A stretch of DNA of 64,000 bases from Mycobacterium sp. SMC-4 (GCF_025263265.1 NZ_CP079869.1:1860001-1924000); one strand, 5' to 3'; counted from the stretch's first letter, positions 19,363 through 31,524 are shown. Numbers and translations are program-made. The notes: generated by a model from the sequence alone, not told the origin.

Positions 19363-20826
19363 ATGCTAACTGCAGGTACCCCCCGCACGCTCGCCGAGAA
19401 GGTCTGGAGCGATCACGTGGTCGTTTCCGGTGCCGGAGAGGGCGCCGCCCGCGAACCGGACCTGATCTACATCGACCTGCATCTCGTGCACGAGGTCACC
19501 AGCCCGCAAGCGTTCGACGGACTTCGGTTGGCCGGCCGGCAGGTGCGGCGGCCGGATCTGACCATCGCGACCGAAGACCACAACGTCCCGACCATCGACA
19601 TCGACAAACCGATCGCCGACCCGGTCTCGCGCACACAGGTGGAGACTCTTCGGCGCAACTGCGCTGAGTTCGGCATCCGGCTGCATCAGATGGGCGATGT
19701 CGAACAGGGCATCGTTCACATCATCGGGCCGCAGTTGGGTTTGACCCAGCCGGGGATGACGGTGGTCTGCGGTGACAGTCACACCTCCACCCACGGTGCC
19801 TTCGGCGCTCTGGCCATGGGTATCGGGACCTCCGAGGTTGAGCATGTGCTTGCCACGCAGACACTTCCGCTGCGGCCTTTCAAGACCATGGCGGTCAACG
19901 TGGACGGCGTCCTACCGCCCGGTGTCAGCGCCAAGGACATCATCCTGGCCGTCATTGCCAAGATCGGGACCGGCGGCGGTCAGGGCTACGTCATCGAATA
20001 CCGCGGCAGCGCCATCGAATCGCTGTCGATGGAGGGTCGGATGACGATCTGCAACATGAGCATCGAAGCCGGCGCCCGGGCCGGCATGGTGGCGCCCGAT
20101 GACATCACTTTCGAGTTCCTGCGCGGCCGCCCGCATGCTCCGGCCGGTTCGGATTGGCAGGCCGCGGTCGACGAATGGCGCCGGCTGCGCACCGATGAGG
20201 GCGCCGAATTCGATGCCGAGGTCTACATCGATGCGTCGACCCTGAGCCCGTTTGTGACATGGGGCACCAATCCTGGTCAGGGAGTGCCGTTGGCCGAGGC
20301 CGTCCCTGATCCCGAGATGATGGCCGGCGAGGCAGACCGACAGGCTGCAGAAAAGGCACTGGCATACATGGGGCTTCGTGCGGGCACCCCCATGCGCGAT
20401 ATCGCCGTCGATACGGTCTTCGTGGGATCGTGCACCAACGGGCGAATCGAGGACCTGCGGGTGGTGGCCGACGTTCTGCGTGGGCGCCAGGTCGCCGACG
20501 GTGTGCGGATGCTGATCGTGCCCGGCTCGATGCGGGTGCGTGCTCAGGCTCAGGACGAAGGTCTCGACGAGATATTCCTTGCCGCTGGTGCCCAATGGCG
20601 CCAAGCCGGGTGTTCGATGTGCCTGGGCATGAATCCCGACCAACTCGCCCCCGGCGAGCGGTGCGCGTCCACATCCAACCGCAATTTCGAGGGCCGGCAA
20701 GGCAAAGGCGGCCGGACACACCTCGTCTCACCTGCGGTGGCTGCCGCCACCGCGGTGCGGGGCACGCTGTCCTCGCCCGCCGATCTGACACCGGCGGCTG
20801 CCGCGCCGCAGACAGGAGAACTGTGA
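19363..20826 (+). CDS. leuC: 3-isopropylmalate dehydratase large subunit
   Basis: The 487-residue aconitase-family subunit isomerises 2- to 3-isopropylmalate using a 4Fe-4S cluster. The predicted cluster ligands are Cys-357 (GSCTNGR), Cys-417 and Cys-420 (GCSMCLGMN). TEDHNVPT and the [22 protein letters not shown] stretch are also standard. The ATG at 19363 is chosen because it follows the divergent promoter and gives the usual N terminus; an upstream start would run into the regulator gene. Its TGA overlaps the leuD ATG by one base. Confidence 0.96.
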   Translation: MLTAGTPRTLAEKVWSDHVVVSGAGEGAAREPDLIYIDLHLVHEVTSPQAFDGLRLAGRQVRRPDLTIATEDHNVPTIDIDKPIADPVSRTQVETLRRNCAEFGIRLHQMGDVEQGIVHIIGPQLGLTQPGMTVVCGDSHTSTHGAFGALAMGIGTSEVEHVLATQTLPLRPFKTMAVNVDGVLPPGVSAKDIILAVIAKIGTGGGQGYVIEYRGSAIESLSMEGRMTICNMSIEAGARAGMVAPDDITFEFLRGRPHAPAGSDWQAAVDEWRRLRTDEGAEFDAEVYIDASTLSPFVTWGTNPGQGVPLAEAVPDPEMMAGEADRQAAEKALAYMGLRAGTPMRDIAVDTVFVGSCTNGRIEDLRVVADVLRGRQVADGVRMLIVPGSMRVRAQAQDEGLDEIFLAAGAQWRQAGCSMCLGMNPDQLAPGERCASTSNRNFEGRQGKGGRTHLVSPAVAAATAVRGTLSSPADLTPAAAAPQTGEL

Positions 20827-21419
20827 TGGATGCCTTCAGCACGCACACCGGGATCGGCGTCGCGCTGCGCCGGTCGAATGTCGACACCGACCAGATCATC
20901 CCGGCGGTGTACCTGAAACGGGTGACTCGAACGGGATTCGAGGACGGATTGTTCGCCGGATGGCGCTCCGACCCGTCGTTCGTGCTCAATCAGCCGCCCT
21001 TCGACAAGGGCTCGGTCTTGGTGGCCGGACCCGACTTCGGCACCGGGTCGTCGCGCGAGCACGCGGTCTGGGCGCTGATGGACTTCGGATTCCGGGTGGT
21101 CATCTCGTCGCGTTTCGCCGATATTTTCCGGGGCAATGCCGGCAAGGCGGGGCTGCTGGCCGCCGAAGTCGGCCAGGACGACGTCGAAATCTTGTGGAAG
21201 TTCATCGAGCAGCATCCCGGTGCGGAAATCACTGTGAATCTTCAAGATCGGACAATTGCCGCCGGAACCATCCTGGTGCCGTTCAATATTGATGACTACA
21301 CCGCTTGGCGATTGCTGGAAGGTCTCGACGATATAGGCCTTACGCTGCGGAAACTGTCCGAAATCGAGGACTTCGAGACACGTCGGCCAGCCTGGAAACC
21401 CCAGACCCAGCCAGCCTGA
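20826..21419 (+). CDS. leuD: 3-isopropylmalate dehydratase small subunit
   Basis: The 197-residue swivel-domain partner of LeuC contains [15 protein letters not shown] near the N terminus and the [14 protein letters not shown] loop that contacts substrate. The start overlaps the leuC stop (TGATG), with GGAGAA upstream, so the two subunits are coupled. hupB follows after 213 bp under its own promoter. Confidence 0.96.
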   Translation: MDAFSTHTGIGVALRRSNVDTDQIIPAVYLKRVTRTGFEDGLFAGWRSDPSFVLNQPPFDKGSVLVAGPDFGTGSSREHAVWALMDFGFRVVISSRFADIFRGNAGKAGLLAAEVGQDDVEILWKFIEQHPGAEITVNLQDRTIAAGTILVPFNIDDYTAWRLLEGLDDIGLTLRKLSEIEDFETRRPAWKPQTQPA

Positions 21420-21555
21420 GCGGACGCTTCGAACCGGCGCGAAACGCCGAAATCGCCCTCCCGCGATCTGCTTTTGATGGCCCCCGGTAGGAGAGTTTGC
21501 GCGGCAAGCGGATTGAAAAAAGTTCGCTAGCTTGCTTTGAAATTGCGCGTGGCTC

Positions 21556-21585
21556 TTGGAAATCAGCAGCCATTGGGTTTACCGT
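21556..21585 (+). promoter_or_regulatory. Candidate hupB promoter
   Basis: TTGGAA (21556-21561) and TACCGT (21580-21585) are 18 bp apart, predicting a start near 21592 and a 5' leader of about 40 nt with AAGGAGG and GGAGG sequences. Apart from this the 213-bp leuD-hupB gap shows only an AT-richer stretch around 21510-21545. Confidence 0.45.
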
Positions 21586-21632
21586 GTCCTCTAGTCGGTC
21601 CAAGGAGGGCCACTGTTATCCGGAGGTTTTGC

Positions 21633-22283
21633 ATGAATAAAGCAGAGCTCATCGACGTACTCACGGAGAAATTGGGCTCGGATCGTCGGCAGGCAACTGC
21701 CGCCGTGGAGAACGTCGTCGACACCATCGTGCGCGCTGTGCACAAGGGCGACAGCGTGACCATCACCGGCTTCGGCGTTTTCGAGCAGCGTCGTCGTGCC
21801 GCCCGTGTCGCGCGCAACCCGCGCACCGGTGAGACGGTGAAGGTCAAGCCGACGTCGGTTCCGGCCTTCCGGCCCGGCGCCCAGTTCAAGGCCGTGGTGT
21901 CCGGCGCGCAGAAGCTTCCGGCCGAAGGGCCCGCAGTCAAGCGTGGCGTCACCGCCGGCAGCACTGCGCGTAAGGCTGCCAAGAAGGCTCCGGCTAAGAA
22001 GACGGCTGCCAAGAAGGCTGCGCCTGCCAAGAAGGCTCCGGCCAAGAAGACGGCTGCCAAGAAGGCTGCGCCTGCCAAGAAGGCTCCGGCCAAGAAGACG
22101 GCTGCCAAGAAGGCTGCGCCTGCCAAGAAGGCTCCGGCCAAGAAGACGGCTGCCAAGAAGGCTGCGCCTGCCAAGAAGGCTCCGGCCAAGAAGACGGCTG
22201 CCAAGAAGGCTGCGCCTGCCAAGAAGGCTCCGGCCAAGAAGACGGCTGCCAAGAAGGCTCCGGCCAAGCGCGGTCGCAAGTAA
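21633..22283 (+). CDS. hupB: DNA-binding protein HU with lysine-rich tail
   Basis: The 216-residue nucleoid protein has a normal HU domain in residues 1-90 ([15 protein letters not shown], with the DNA arm [14 protein letters not shown]). A histone-H1-like tail of Lys/Ala/Pro repeats follows, ending KRGRK. HupB compacts DNA and in mycobacteria also affects iron and drug responses. The ATG at 21633 follows GGAGGTTTTGC, and upstream in-frame codons lie in the leader. The tail has five 16-residue repeats and is encoded by near-identical DNA. Confidence 0.96.
   Translation: MNKAELIDVLTEKLGSDRRQATAAVENVVDTIVRAVHKGDSVTITGFGVFEQRRRAARVARNPRTGETVKVKPTSVPAFRPGAQFKAVVSGAQKLPAEGPAVKRGVTAGSTARKAAKKAPAKKTAAKKAAPAKKAPAKKTAAKKAAPAKKAPAKKTAAKKAAPAKKAPAKKTAAKKAAPAKKAPAKKTAAKKAAPAKKAPAKKTAAKKAPAKRGRK
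21984..22253 (+). repeat. 48-bp tandem repeats in the hupB tail
   Basis: Five 48-bp units (21984-22223) plus a partial 30-bp unit encode the 16-residue repeat [16 protein letters not shown]. Apart from one base in the first unit (GCT against GCC) the copies look identical, including third codon positions. This points to recent expansion or gene conversion rather than protein-level selection alone. Confidence 0.9.
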
Positions 22284-22298
22284 TTCCGGTTCCACCTC

Positions 22299-22329
22299 AC
22301 ACGCCGCGGGTCACCGACCCGCGGCGTGT
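22299..22329 (+). terminator. hupB terminator hairpin
   Basis: A perfect 14-bp stem, ACACGCCGCGGGTC against its complement, with a 3-nt ACC loop, lies 16 nt after the hupB stop. No U tract follows, as in many mycobacterial terminators. It lies between convergent hupB and mutT1. Confidence 0.75.
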
Positions 22330-22394
22330 TGGTGTGTGGCCCCGGAAGGGTCAGCGAGGCCCGGCGGCGAGTCCGTGCGAGATGACCTGGCGTG

Positions 22395-23312
22395 TCACTT
22401 CTTCGGCGCCAGCGGACTGCTGAGGTGATCGGCGGCCACCAGGCGACCGTCCACCAGCGAAAGCACCCAGGTGCTGCCCTTACGGTTGCGCGACTTGTCG
22501 GGTCGCACACCGTCGCGTTCGCACCACCACGCGACGAGATCCGGGATCACCTCGCCCTGACTGCATATCACCGGTGTCCGGGCGCTATCGGCGATCTCAA
22601 GCAGCCGGTGCGCAGCGGCCTTCGGTTTGTCCGAGTAGGCCTCTTCGGTGAGCGCGCGCTCATCGCGAATGCTGACGCCCAGTTCCTCGGCCAGCGGGGC
22701 CAGCGTCTGCCGGCACCGGGTGCGGTCGGCGGCGAACAGTTCCTGTGCGCCGAAGGCGAGCAGCAGCCCGACCAGCGATTCGGCCTGCGCGCGACCATGC
22801 TTGTCCAGCGGACGGTTTCGATCATCTCCGCGGTACTTGGACTTGCTGCCGGCGGTGGCGTGCCGGACCACCAGCACCGTCTTGGTGTCGGCGGGCAGCT
22901 TGGCGAACCGGCGCAGTACCTTGCGGTCGTGTGGATAGCTCAGTTGGTCCATGGCCGGACCCACCGGTAGCCATTTGAGCTCATCGACTTCGTCGTTGAC
23001 GGTGAAATCGCCGGTGCCGGCGCGCGCCGACCAATACCGGACCTTCTTGACGCCGTCGTCAACGGGATAGCTCACCGAGGCAAGCCGTCGACCCAGCCGG
23101 GACTGAAATCCGGTTTCTTCGGCGATCTCCCGGACCGCGGTGACCGGTTCGGTCTCACCGGGGTCGACCTTGCCCTTGGGCAGCGACCAGTCGTCGTAGC
23201 GCGGGCGGTGGATGACCGCGACTTCGGGTTCGGCTGTTGCGTCCTGAGGACGCCAGAGCACCGCCCCCGCGGCCAGCACGATGTTCTTCGTTGCGACAGG
23301 CTTCTTGGACAC
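22395..23312 (-). CDS. mutT1: MutT1, Nudix hydrolase fused to histidine phosphatase
   Basis: This 305-residue two-domain protein has a Nudix box at residues 47-69 fully matching GX5EX7REUXEEXGU. A C-terminal histidine-phosphatase domain begins at VVRHATAG (Arg-150, His-151). Mycobacterial MutT1 sanitises 8-oxo-dGTP and also acts on diadenosine polyphosphates, the second domain removing phosphate. The start is GTG. It lies downstream of ppk and fbiD on the same strand, matching Rv2985-Rv2984-Rv2983. Confidence 0.93.
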   Translation of the reverse strand: MSKKPVATKNIVLAAGAVLWRPQDATAEPEVAVIHRPRYDDWSLPKGKVDPGETEPVTAVREIAEETGFQSRLGRRLASVSYPVDDGVKKVRYWSARAGTGDFTVNDEVDELKWLPVGPAMDQLSYPHDRKVLRRFAKLPADTKTVLVVRHATAGSKSKYRGDDRNRPLDKHGRAQAESLVGLLLAFGAQELFAADRTRCRQTLAPLAEELGVSIRDERALTEEAYSDKPKAAAHRLLEIADSARTPVICSQGEVIPDLVAWWCERDGVRPDKSRNRKGSTWVLSLVDGRLVAADHLSSPLAPKK

Positions 23313-23380
23313 CTACTCCTCATCTTTCGGCGCACTGCGCATCACTGTCCTTGGCCGACTACCCACCGAGGCTGCGCCTA

Positions 23381-25549
23381 TCACGGCTGGCGGTGACGCT
23401 TCATCATCGAGACCTGGTGGTCCTGCACGGTCCGGCCCTCCTGGGGCGAGGCCGTCCAATGACCGTCGGCGCCCAGTTCCCAGCATCGGGTGCTGGGATC
23501 CATCGCCGATTCGAAGATGTCGTTCAACTGCGCGGCCAGTCGCGGATCCTTGACCTGCGCCATGACTTCCACGCGCCGATCCAGATTGCGGTGCATCATG
23601 TCGGCGCTGCCGATCCAGTACTCATCGATGGCGTGAAAGTGGATGACTCGTGAATGTTCGAGGAACCGTCCCAAGATGGAACGGACCGCAATGTTCTCCG
23701 AATAGTCGGCGGCGCCGGGACGCAGCGCGCAGATCCCGCGCACCACGACCTCCACGCGCACGCCTGCCTGCGATGCCCGGTACAGCGCATCGATGACCTG
23801 CTCGTCGACCAAGGCATTGGCCTTCAGCCGAATCCGGCCGTCGGCTCCGTTGCGGGTTGCCGCAATCTCACGTTCGATGCGCTCGATGATGCCTCTGCGC
23901 ACCCCGTTCGGCGCGACCAGTAGGTTGCGGTAGGAATCCTTGCGCGAGTAGCCGGTCAGCGAGTTGAACAGGTCGGTCAGGTCGGCACCGATATCCGGTG
24001 CGGCGGTCAGCAGCCCGATGTCCTCGTAAAGGCGCGCGGTCTTCGGGTTGTAGTTTCCGGTGCCGACGTGGCAGTAGCGCCGGATCATCGAGCCCTCACG
24101 TCGCACCACCAGACACGTTTTGCAGTGTGTCTTCAGGCCGATCAAGCCGTAGACCACATGCACGCCTGCCTGCTCCAGTGCCCGCGCCCATTTGATGTTG
24201 GCCTGCTCGTCGAACCTGGCCTTGATCTCCACCAGAGCGACGACCTGCTTACCGGCCTCGGCCGCATCGATCAACGCGTTGACGATCGGTGAGTCACCGG
24301 AGGTGCGATACAGCGTCTGCTTGATCGCCAACACGTTCGGGTCGGCGGCGGCTTGCTCGATGAATCGCTGCACCGTGGTGGAGAACGAGTCGTAGGGGTG
24401 GTGGACGAGGACATCACCGTCACGCAGAGCGGCGAAAATGCTCTTCGGAGTTTCGCGCTCACCGAAGGCCGGCGGTGTGGCCGGCACGAACGGCGGGTCC
24501 TTCAACGCCGGTCGGTCCACCCCGTAGACCTGCCACAACGACGAGAGATCCAGCAACCCAGGCACTTCGACGACATCGCCAGGAGCCACGTCGAGCTCGC
24601 GCAGGAGCAGCTCCAGCATGCTCTCGGTCATGTCGTCGGAAACCTCCAAGCGCACCGGCGACCCGAACCGTCGACGCGCCAGCTCCCGCTCCAGGGCTTG
24701 CAGCAGGTCTTCGTCGCGGTCCTCTTCGACTTCGAAGTCGGCGTTGCGGGTGATGCGGAAGGCATGATGCTCGACGATCTCCAGCCCCGGGAACAGCACC
24801 GGCAGGAACGCCGCGATCAGTTCCTCCATCGGCAGGAAGCGCACCTCGCGCGCGCTGCCGTCGCGACCGGGAAGCTCCACGAAGCGGTCGACGTTGTCGG
24901 GCACCTTGATACGGGCGAAGTGTTGACCGCCATCGTCGGGGTGCCTGACGGTGATGGCCAGGTTCAGGCTCAGACCGCTGACAAATGGGAACGGGTGCGC
25001 GGGATCGACCGCCAACGGGGTCAGCACCGGGAAGACCTGCTCGTGGAAGTAGGTCGACAGTTGGGCCCGTTCACCGTCGTCGAGCTGCGCCCAGTTGACG
25101 ATGACGATGCCCTCGGCGGCCAGGGCGGGGCGCACCGAGTCGAGAAATACGTGTGCGTGCCGACTGGCGATCTGCTGGGTCCGTTCACTGATCTGCCTGA
25201 GTTGCTCACGCGGTGACAGACCGTCGGCCGAGCGGACCGACAGGCCCATCTCGTCGCGACGCTTCAGGCCGGCGACGCGCACCATGTAGAACTCGTCGAG
25301 ATTGGAGGCGAAGATCGCCAGGAACTTCGCGCGCTCCAACAGTGGAAGCGACTGATCGGCCGCCAGTGCGAGCACCCGGGAGTTGAAGTCCAACCAGCTC
25401 AGTTCCCGATTGAGGTAGCGATCGTCAGGCAGTGCATCCTCGACAGCGGGCGAGGTAGCCGCCGGCGGCGCCTCGGGCGTGGAATCGGTGGTGGCCACCG
25501 GGGGCAGCGCCACCTCCGAGTTCTGCGGCCGGGTTTGAGCTTCGGTCAT
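23381..25549 (-). CDS. ppk: Polyphosphate kinase
   Basis: The 722-residue enzyme reversibly makes inorganic polyphosphate from ATP. It has the N and head domains followed by two phospholipase-D-like catalytic domains. The key histidines are in LKTHCKTC (about 474) and [10 protein letters not shown] (about 493), 19 residues apart as in E. coli PPK. The first 40 residues are a low-complexity extension. It lies between fbiD and mutT1, all transcribed leftward, probably as one unit. Confidence 0.95.
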   Translation of the reverse strand: MTEAQTRPQNSEVALPPVATTDSTPEAPPAATSPAVEDALPDDRYLNRELSWLDFNSRVLALAADQSLPLLERAKFLAIFASNLDEFYMVRVAGLKRRDEMGLSVRSADGLSPREQLRQISERTQQIASRHAHVFLDSVRPALAAEGIVIVNWAQLDDGERAQLSTYFHEQVFPVLTPLAVDPAHPFPFVSGLSLNLAITVRHPDDGGQHFARIKVPDNVDRFVELPGRDGSAREVRFLPMEELIAAFLPVLFPGLEIVEHHAFRITRNADFEVEEDRDEDLLQALERELARRRFGSPVRLEVSDDMTESMLELLLRELDVAPGDVVEVPGLLDLSSLWQVYGVDRPALKDPPFVPATPPAFGERETPKSIFAALRDGDVLVHHPYDSFSTTVQRFIEQAAADPNVLAIKQTLYRTSGDSPIVNALIDAAEAGKQVVALVEIKARFDEQANIKWARALEQAGVHVVYGLIGLKTHCKTCLVVRREGSMIRRYCHVGTGNYNPKTARLYEDIGLLTAAPDIGADLTDLFNSLTGYSRKDSYRNLLVAPNGVRRGIIERIEREIAATRNGADGRIRLKANALVDEQVIDALYRASQAGVRVEVVVRGICALRPGAADYSENIAVRSILGRFLEHSRVIHFHAIDEYWIGSADMMHRNLDRRVEVMAQVKDPRLAAQLNDIFESAMDPSTRCWELGADGHWTASPQEGRTVQDHQVSMMKRHRQP

Positions 25550-25613
25550 GGCTTCGATGATTCCCTATCAACCCTGGGTGGGGCCAGCGCACCGAGTGAT
25601 GTGCGCCAGACGT

Positions 25614-27328
<1,715 letters not shown>

Positions 27329-27331
27329 ACC

Positions 27332-28441
27332 GTGCCCGGTTACCACGGTGACTCCACCCGCAGCGTCAAAGCCACCGACAACGACGCGTTTCCGGGTTCG
27401 CCGGTGGCGCCCTATCCGGTCCCGGCCGCGGCTTATCATCTCGGGTCCGCCGAGGACGATTCACTCGACACCTACGGGCGCCGCTCCAATCCGTCTTGGC
27501 GGCAACTCGAGGCAGCGCTTGCGCAGCTCGAAAGTGCTTCTGAAGCAGTCGCTTTCGGTTCGGGAATGGCTGCCCTGACAGCGGCGCTGCGGGTGCTCGT
27601 CGAGCCCGGTCACACGGTGGTCGTGCCTGCCGACGGCTACTACCAGGTCCGCGCCTACGCCCGGGAGTTCTTCGCCCCGCGCGGGGTGACCGTCGTCGAA
27701 GCGCCTTGTGCCCAGATGTGCGACGCGGCCGCCGGCGCCGATGTGGTGCTGGCCGAGACGCCGTCGAACCCCGCTCTGGATGTGGTGGATCTGCACCGGC
27801 TGGGGCTGATCTGCCGGTCCCGTGGGACCACATTGATCGTCGACAACACCACCGCAACACCACTGGGGCAGCAACCGTTGTCGCTGGGTGCCGACCTGGT
27901 GGTGGCCAGTGCCACCAAGGGACTGGCCGGCCACCACGACCTGTTGGCCGGATACGCGGCGGGCAACCATCCGGAACTGATGGAACGGTTGCGGACCGAG
28001 CGGCTGCACGCCGGGCCCGTGCTCGGCGCCTTCGAGGCGTGGCTGTTGCTGCGCAGCCTCGGGACGCTCGGCCTGCGTTTCGATCGGCAGTGCCAGAACG
28101 CCGCAGCGGTCGCGGTGATGTTGCGCACACATCCGGCGGTGCGGTCGGTGCGCTACCCGGGGTTGCCCGAAGATCCGTCGCACCCGGTGGCGTCGATCCA
28201 GATGCGACGCTTCGGCGGGATCGTGGCGATCGAACTGGCCGATGCCCACTGCGTGCACGAACTCGTCGACCGCAGCGAACTGCTGGTCGGGTCGACGAGT
28301 TTCGGCGGCATTCACAGCTCGGTCGACCGCCGCGCCAGATGGGGCGACGCGGTGCCGGCCGGATTTGCCCGAATCTCGCTGGGCATCGAAGACACCGATG
28401 ACCTGCTGGCCGATATCGAGCAGGCGTTGCCGCGGGTTTGA
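27332..28441 (+). CDS. Cys/Met metabolism PLP-dependent enzyme, cystathionine gamma-lyase-like
   Basis: This 369-residue fold type I PLP enzyme has the MetB/MetC-family layout: FGSGMAALTAAL for cofactor phosphate, ETPSNPALDV, VDNTTATP and the Schiff-base lysine Lys-196 in SATKGLAGHHDLLAG. The C terminus has the expected ISLGIEDTDDLLADIEQAL. The histidines after the lysine (GHHD) take the place of the family's usual GHSD. Cystathionine gamma-lyase, beta-lyase or gamma-synthase activity cannot be separated here. It starts with GTG 3 nt after gpsA and is probably coupled to it. Confidence 0.85.
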   Translation: MPGYHGDSTRSVKATDNDAFPGSPVAPYPVPAAAYHLGSAEDDSLDTYGRRSNPSWRQLEAALAQLESASEAVAFGSGMAALTAALRVLVEPGHTVVVPADGYYQVRAYAREFFAPRGVTVVEAPCAQMCDAAAGADVVLAETPSNPALDVVDLHRLGLICRSRGTTLIVDNTTATPLGQQPLSLGADLVVASATKGLAGHHDLLAGYAAGNHPELMERLRTERLHAGPVLGAFEAWLLLRSLGTLGLRFDRQCQNAAAVAVMLRTHPAVRSVRYPGLPEDPSHPVASIQMRRFGGIVAIELADAHCVHELVDRSELLVGSTSFGGIHSSVDRRARWGDAVPAGFARISLGIEDTDDLLADIEQALPRV

Positions 28442-28500
28442 CCCGTATCGGCCCCGCTGCGTGACCGCACAGTTCGCGCCGGACGGTAGCCTCTGCGGTT

Positions 28501-29604
28501 GTGACTGCCCGCACCCGCGTCGCCGTGGTCTACGGAGGACGCAGTTCTGAGCACGCGATCTCGTGTGTCTCGGCCGGTAGCATCCTGCGCAACCTCGATC
28601 CGCAGCGCTTCGAGGTGACCGCGGTGGGTATCACCGCGGAGGGGGCCTGGGTGCTGACCGACGGCCGACCCGAGACCTTGGCCATCACCGACGGAAAGCT
28701 GCCTGCGGTCGCCGCGTCCTCGGGCACGGAGCTGACGTTGGCCGCCGACCCGCAGCGGCAAGGGCAGCTGGTGTCGCTGGGCGACAGGGCCGGTGCCCTG
28801 CTGGCCGCTGTCGACGTGGTCTTCCCGGTTCTGCACGGTCCCTACGGTGAGGACGGCACCATCCAGGGGCTGCTTGAGCTGGCCGGGGTGCCTTATGTGG
28901 GGGCAGGGGTGCTGGCCAGCGCGGTGGGCATGGACAAAGAGTTCACCAAGAAACTGCTGGCCGCCGACGGCTTGCCGGTCGGGGAGCACGTCGTACTGCG
29001 GCCCGGACGAGGCAACGTGTCGTTCGAAGAACGCGAGCGGCTGGGGCTTCCGGTGTTCGTCAAACCGGCCCGCGGTGGTTCGTCGATCGGTGTCAGCCGG
29101 GTCACGTCCTGGGATGAGCTGATCCCCGCGGTCGAGCTGGCCCGACGCCATGACCCGAAGGTCATCGTCGAAGCCGCCGTTGCCGGTCGCGAACTCGAGT
29201 GTGGTGTGCTGGAGTTCCCCGACGGACGGGTCGAGGCCAGCACTGTCGGCGAGATCCGGGTGGCCGGTGTCCGTGGCCGCGAGGACGGGTTCTATGACTT
29301 CGAGACCAAGTATCTGGCCGACGCCGCCGAGCTCGATGTCCCGGCCAAGGTCGACGACAGCGTCGCCGAGCAGATCCGCGCGCTGTCCGTGCGAGCGTTC
29401 TCGGCCATCGACGGTCAGGGGCTGGCCCGCGTCGACTTCTTCCTGACCCCGGGCGGGCCGGTCATCAACGAGATCAACACCATGCCCGGGTTCACCACGA
29501 TCTCGATGTATCCGCAGATGTGGGCGGCCAGTGGGGTGGACTACCCGACCCTGCTGGCCACCATGGTCGACACTGCTCTCGCCCGCGGTACCGGCCTGCG
29601 GTGA
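28501..29604 (+). CDS. ddl: D-alanine--D-alanine ligase
   Basis: The 367-residue ATP-grasp enzyme makes the D-Ala-D-Ala dipeptide of peptidoglycan and is a target of cycloserine. It has [38 protein letters not shown] and the metal/substrate segment [16 protein letters not shown]. The GTG at 28501 follows TAGCCT (28487-28492) by 8 nt. The position is that of ddlA (Rv2981c). It converges on the next gene. Confidence 0.95.
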   Translation: MTARTRVAVVYGGRSSEHAISCVSAGSILRNLDPQRFEVTAVGITAEGAWVLTDGRPETLAITDGKLPAVAASSGTELTLAADPQRQGQLVSLGDRAGALLAAVDVVFPVLHGPYGEDGTIQGLLELAGVPYVGAGVLASAVGMDKEFTKKLLAADGLPVGEHVVLRPGRGNVSFEERERLGLPVFVKPARGGSSIGVSRVTSWDELIPAVELARRHDPKVIVEAAVAGRELECGVLEFPDGRVEASTVGEIRVAGVRGREDGFYDFETKYLADAAELDVPAKVDDSVAEQIRALSVRAFSAIDGQGLARVDFFLTPGGPVINEINTMPGFTTISMYPQMWAASGVDYPTLLATMVDTALARGTGLR

Positions 29605-29617
29605 GCACACCGGCCGA

Positions 29618-30169
29618 CTAGCGTGGCGGTCCGGGGTCGATCCGACGTTCGGGTAGCGACTCGGTGATCGCCGCCGACAGCACTTGAATGGGTGTCGGAC
29701 CCGACCCCGCGGGCAGGGTCAGCGCGACATACACCGGTCGGTCGACGGCGAACCAGGTGGTCCGGCCGTCGGCGGAGCCGTCGTCGGTGACCCGCAGCCA
29801 GGACACCGCATCGACCATCTGCAGCGGTACGCCCACGACGAACTCACCCGGCCGCGACAGCCCGCAACGCAGAATCACCGCCTCTCCACCGTCTGGGTGC
29901 TGCCAGGCCGCCGCCCCCGTCGGTGCGGGCTCGACCAACTCTGCGCGCTGATAGTCGCCGAGCTGTTCGGGCAGTGCGTCGAGCAGGGACCGACAATGCG
30001 GGTCCTGCGCCTGCGGCGCGGGAAGTGCGGCCACCGACACCGGCCCCGGCCCGCCAGGGCGCTGCAACACCGCGACGACGACAAGGACGGCCAGGACCGC
30101 ACCCACTGCCACCACCAGCGCGGCGATCAGTGCCCCGCGCGGCGGCCCGTCCTCGGATCGACTCTCCAC
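29618..30169 (-). CDS. DUF3515-family membrane-anchored protein
   Basis: This 183-residue protein has one N-terminal membrane helix (about 14-36) and an outside domain. The domain has CRSLLDALPEQLGDYQRAE, a second Cys in VILRCG and a DGRTTWFAVDRPVYVALTLP stretch. These features fit the DUF3515 family, and position fits Rv2980. Function is unknown. It starts with GTG, 26 nt after the Lrp-domain gene, and is likely co-transcribed with it. Confidence 0.78.
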   Translation of the reverse strand: MESRSEDGPPRGALIAALVVAVGAVLAVLVVVAVLQRPGGPGPVSVAALPAPQAQDPHCRSLLDALPEQLGDYQRAELVEPAPTGAAAWQHPDGGEAVILRCGLSRPGEFVVGVPLQMVDAVSWLRVTDDGSADGRTTWFAVDRPVYVALTLPAGSGPTPIQVLSAAITESLPERRIDPGPPR

Positions 30170-30195
30170 CGGCCAAACTCTAAAGCGGGCACCCC

Positions 30196-30438
30196 TCAGA
30201 TCTGTGCGCCGGTGCCGATCGGGCAGGTGAGCGTGCGGGTGATGCCCGAGACCTGCGCGACGGTGGGCACCACGGTGGCCTTCAGCTCGGTGAGGTCTGC
30301 TGCGCTCACCCGCACCACGACGTCGTAGGGTCCCGTCACATACTCTGCCGACAGCACAGCGGTCAGGCCGGCAAGCTGCTTGGCGACGGTTTCGGCGCGG
30401 CCGACCTCGGTCTGGATCAGAACGAAAGCCTCGACCAC
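30196..30438 (-). CDS. Lrp/AsnC ligand-binding (RAM) domain protein without HTH
   Basis: This 80-residue protein consists of one RAM/ACT-like domain: VVEAFVLIQTEVGRAE, a GPYDVVVRVSA strand and a C-terminal TLTCPIG. No DNA-binding helix-turn-helix precedes it. The GTG at 30438 follows AAAGGGATGACGGC; earlier in-frame codons have no matching family sequence. Such stand-alone domains form dimers and may sense amino acids or partner with full Lrp proteins. The role here is unknown. Confidence 0.78.
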   Translation of the reverse strand: MVEAFVLIQTEVGRAETVAKQLAGLTAVLSAEYVTGPYDVVVRVSAADLTELKATVVPTVAQVSGITRTLTCPIGTGAQI

Positions 30439-30543
30439 GCCGTCATCCCTTTCGTCTGGCTGCATAGACTCCACGCCGCAGGGCCCAAACCTACCGCAGG
30501 TGGGGCCGGCGTTCAGGTCAGGAAGCCGACCGGAGGAGCTCAT

Positions 30544-31506
30544 ATGGCCGCCGACGAGCCTGACTCGACCCTGGCCCAGTCAGGGGAATTCGCCGTCATC
30601 GACCGGCTGGTCAGCGGTCGCCGCCAGCCGAGTTGGGTCTCCGTCGGGCCCGGAGACGACGCTGCGGTGGTCGCTGCTCCCGACGGCAGAACCGTGCTGT
30701 GCACCGACATGCTGGTGCAGGACCGGCACTTTCGGCTGGACTGGTCCTCGCCATACGATGTGGGACGAAAAGCCATCGCGCAGAACGCCGCTGACATCGA
30801 GGCGATGGGCGCGCGCGCCACGGCCTACGTCGTGGGTTTCGCCGCTCCTGCCGACACTGTGACTGCGCGGGCAGTCGAACTCGCCGACGGAATGTGGCGC
30901 GAAGCGGAATTGACCGGTGCCGCGGTGGTCGGAGGAGACATGGTCCAGGCTCCGCTGTGGGTGATCTCGGTGGCCGCGATAGGGGACCTCGAGGGGCGCG
31001 ATCCGGTGCGACGCAGTGGCGCAGCGCCCGGCGACACCGTGGCCCTCTGCGGTGAACTCGGTCGATCTGCAGCCGGATATGCATTGTGGGACAACAAGGT
31101 CGATTCTTTCCCGGGGATTCTTCGACGTCACCTCGTGCCGGAACCGCCCTACGGTCAGGGCCGGGTCGCGGCGCAGTGGGGGGCTACGTCGATGATCGAC
31201 GTCTCCGACGGACTGCTCGCCGATCTCGCCCACGTCACGGCGGCCTCCGATGTCCACATCGAGTTGGCCATCGACGCCCTGACCGACGATATCGACGCGG
31301 TCACCGGGGCAGCCCGGGCTGTCGGAGTCGACCCCCGACAGTGGGTGCTCGGCGGTGGGGAGGATCACGCGTTGGTGGCGACGTTCGCGGCGGAGCTGCC
31401 GCCCCGTTGGCGCAGGATCGGCACGGTGCTGCCCCGCGACGGCGCGGCCAGGTTGACCGTCGACGGCGCCCAGTGGGGTGGGGCGCCGGGGTGGCAGTCC
31501 TACTGA
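30544..31506 (+). CDS. thiL: Thiamine-monophosphate kinase
   Basis: The 320-residue enzyme phosphorylates thiamine monophosphate to thiamine diphosphate, the cofactor of IlvB among others. Motifs are VGPGDDAAVV, TDMLVQDRHFRLDW, IAQNAADIEAMGA and VVGGDMVQAP near the N-terminal half, then MIDVSDGLLADLAH and GGGEDHALVATF. GGAGGAG precedes the ATG. It diverges from the RAM-domain gene across 105 bp and precedes ung by 18 nt. Confidence 0.94.
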   Translation: MAADEPDSTLAQSGEFAVIDRLVSGRRQPSWVSVGPGDDAAVVAAPDGRTVLCTDMLVQDRHFRLDWSSPYDVGRKAIAQNAADIEAMGARATAYVVGFAAPADTVTARAVELADGMWREAELTGAAVVGGDMVQAPLWVISVAAIGDLEGRDPVRRSGAAPGDTVALCGELGRSAAGYALWDNKVDSFPGILRRHLVPEPPYGQGRVAAQWGATSMIDVSDGLLADLAHVTAASDVHIELAIDALTDDIDAVTGAARAVGVDPRQWVLGGGEDHALVATFAAELPPRWRRIGTVLPRDGAARLTVDGAQWGGAPGWQSY

Positions 31507-31524
31507 CCGCTAAGTTGGCCTCTC

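Noticed and set aside
21984..22253. Tandem repeats suggestive of a CRISPR array
   Set aside because: Repeats are contiguous with no spacers and are in frame inside hupB.
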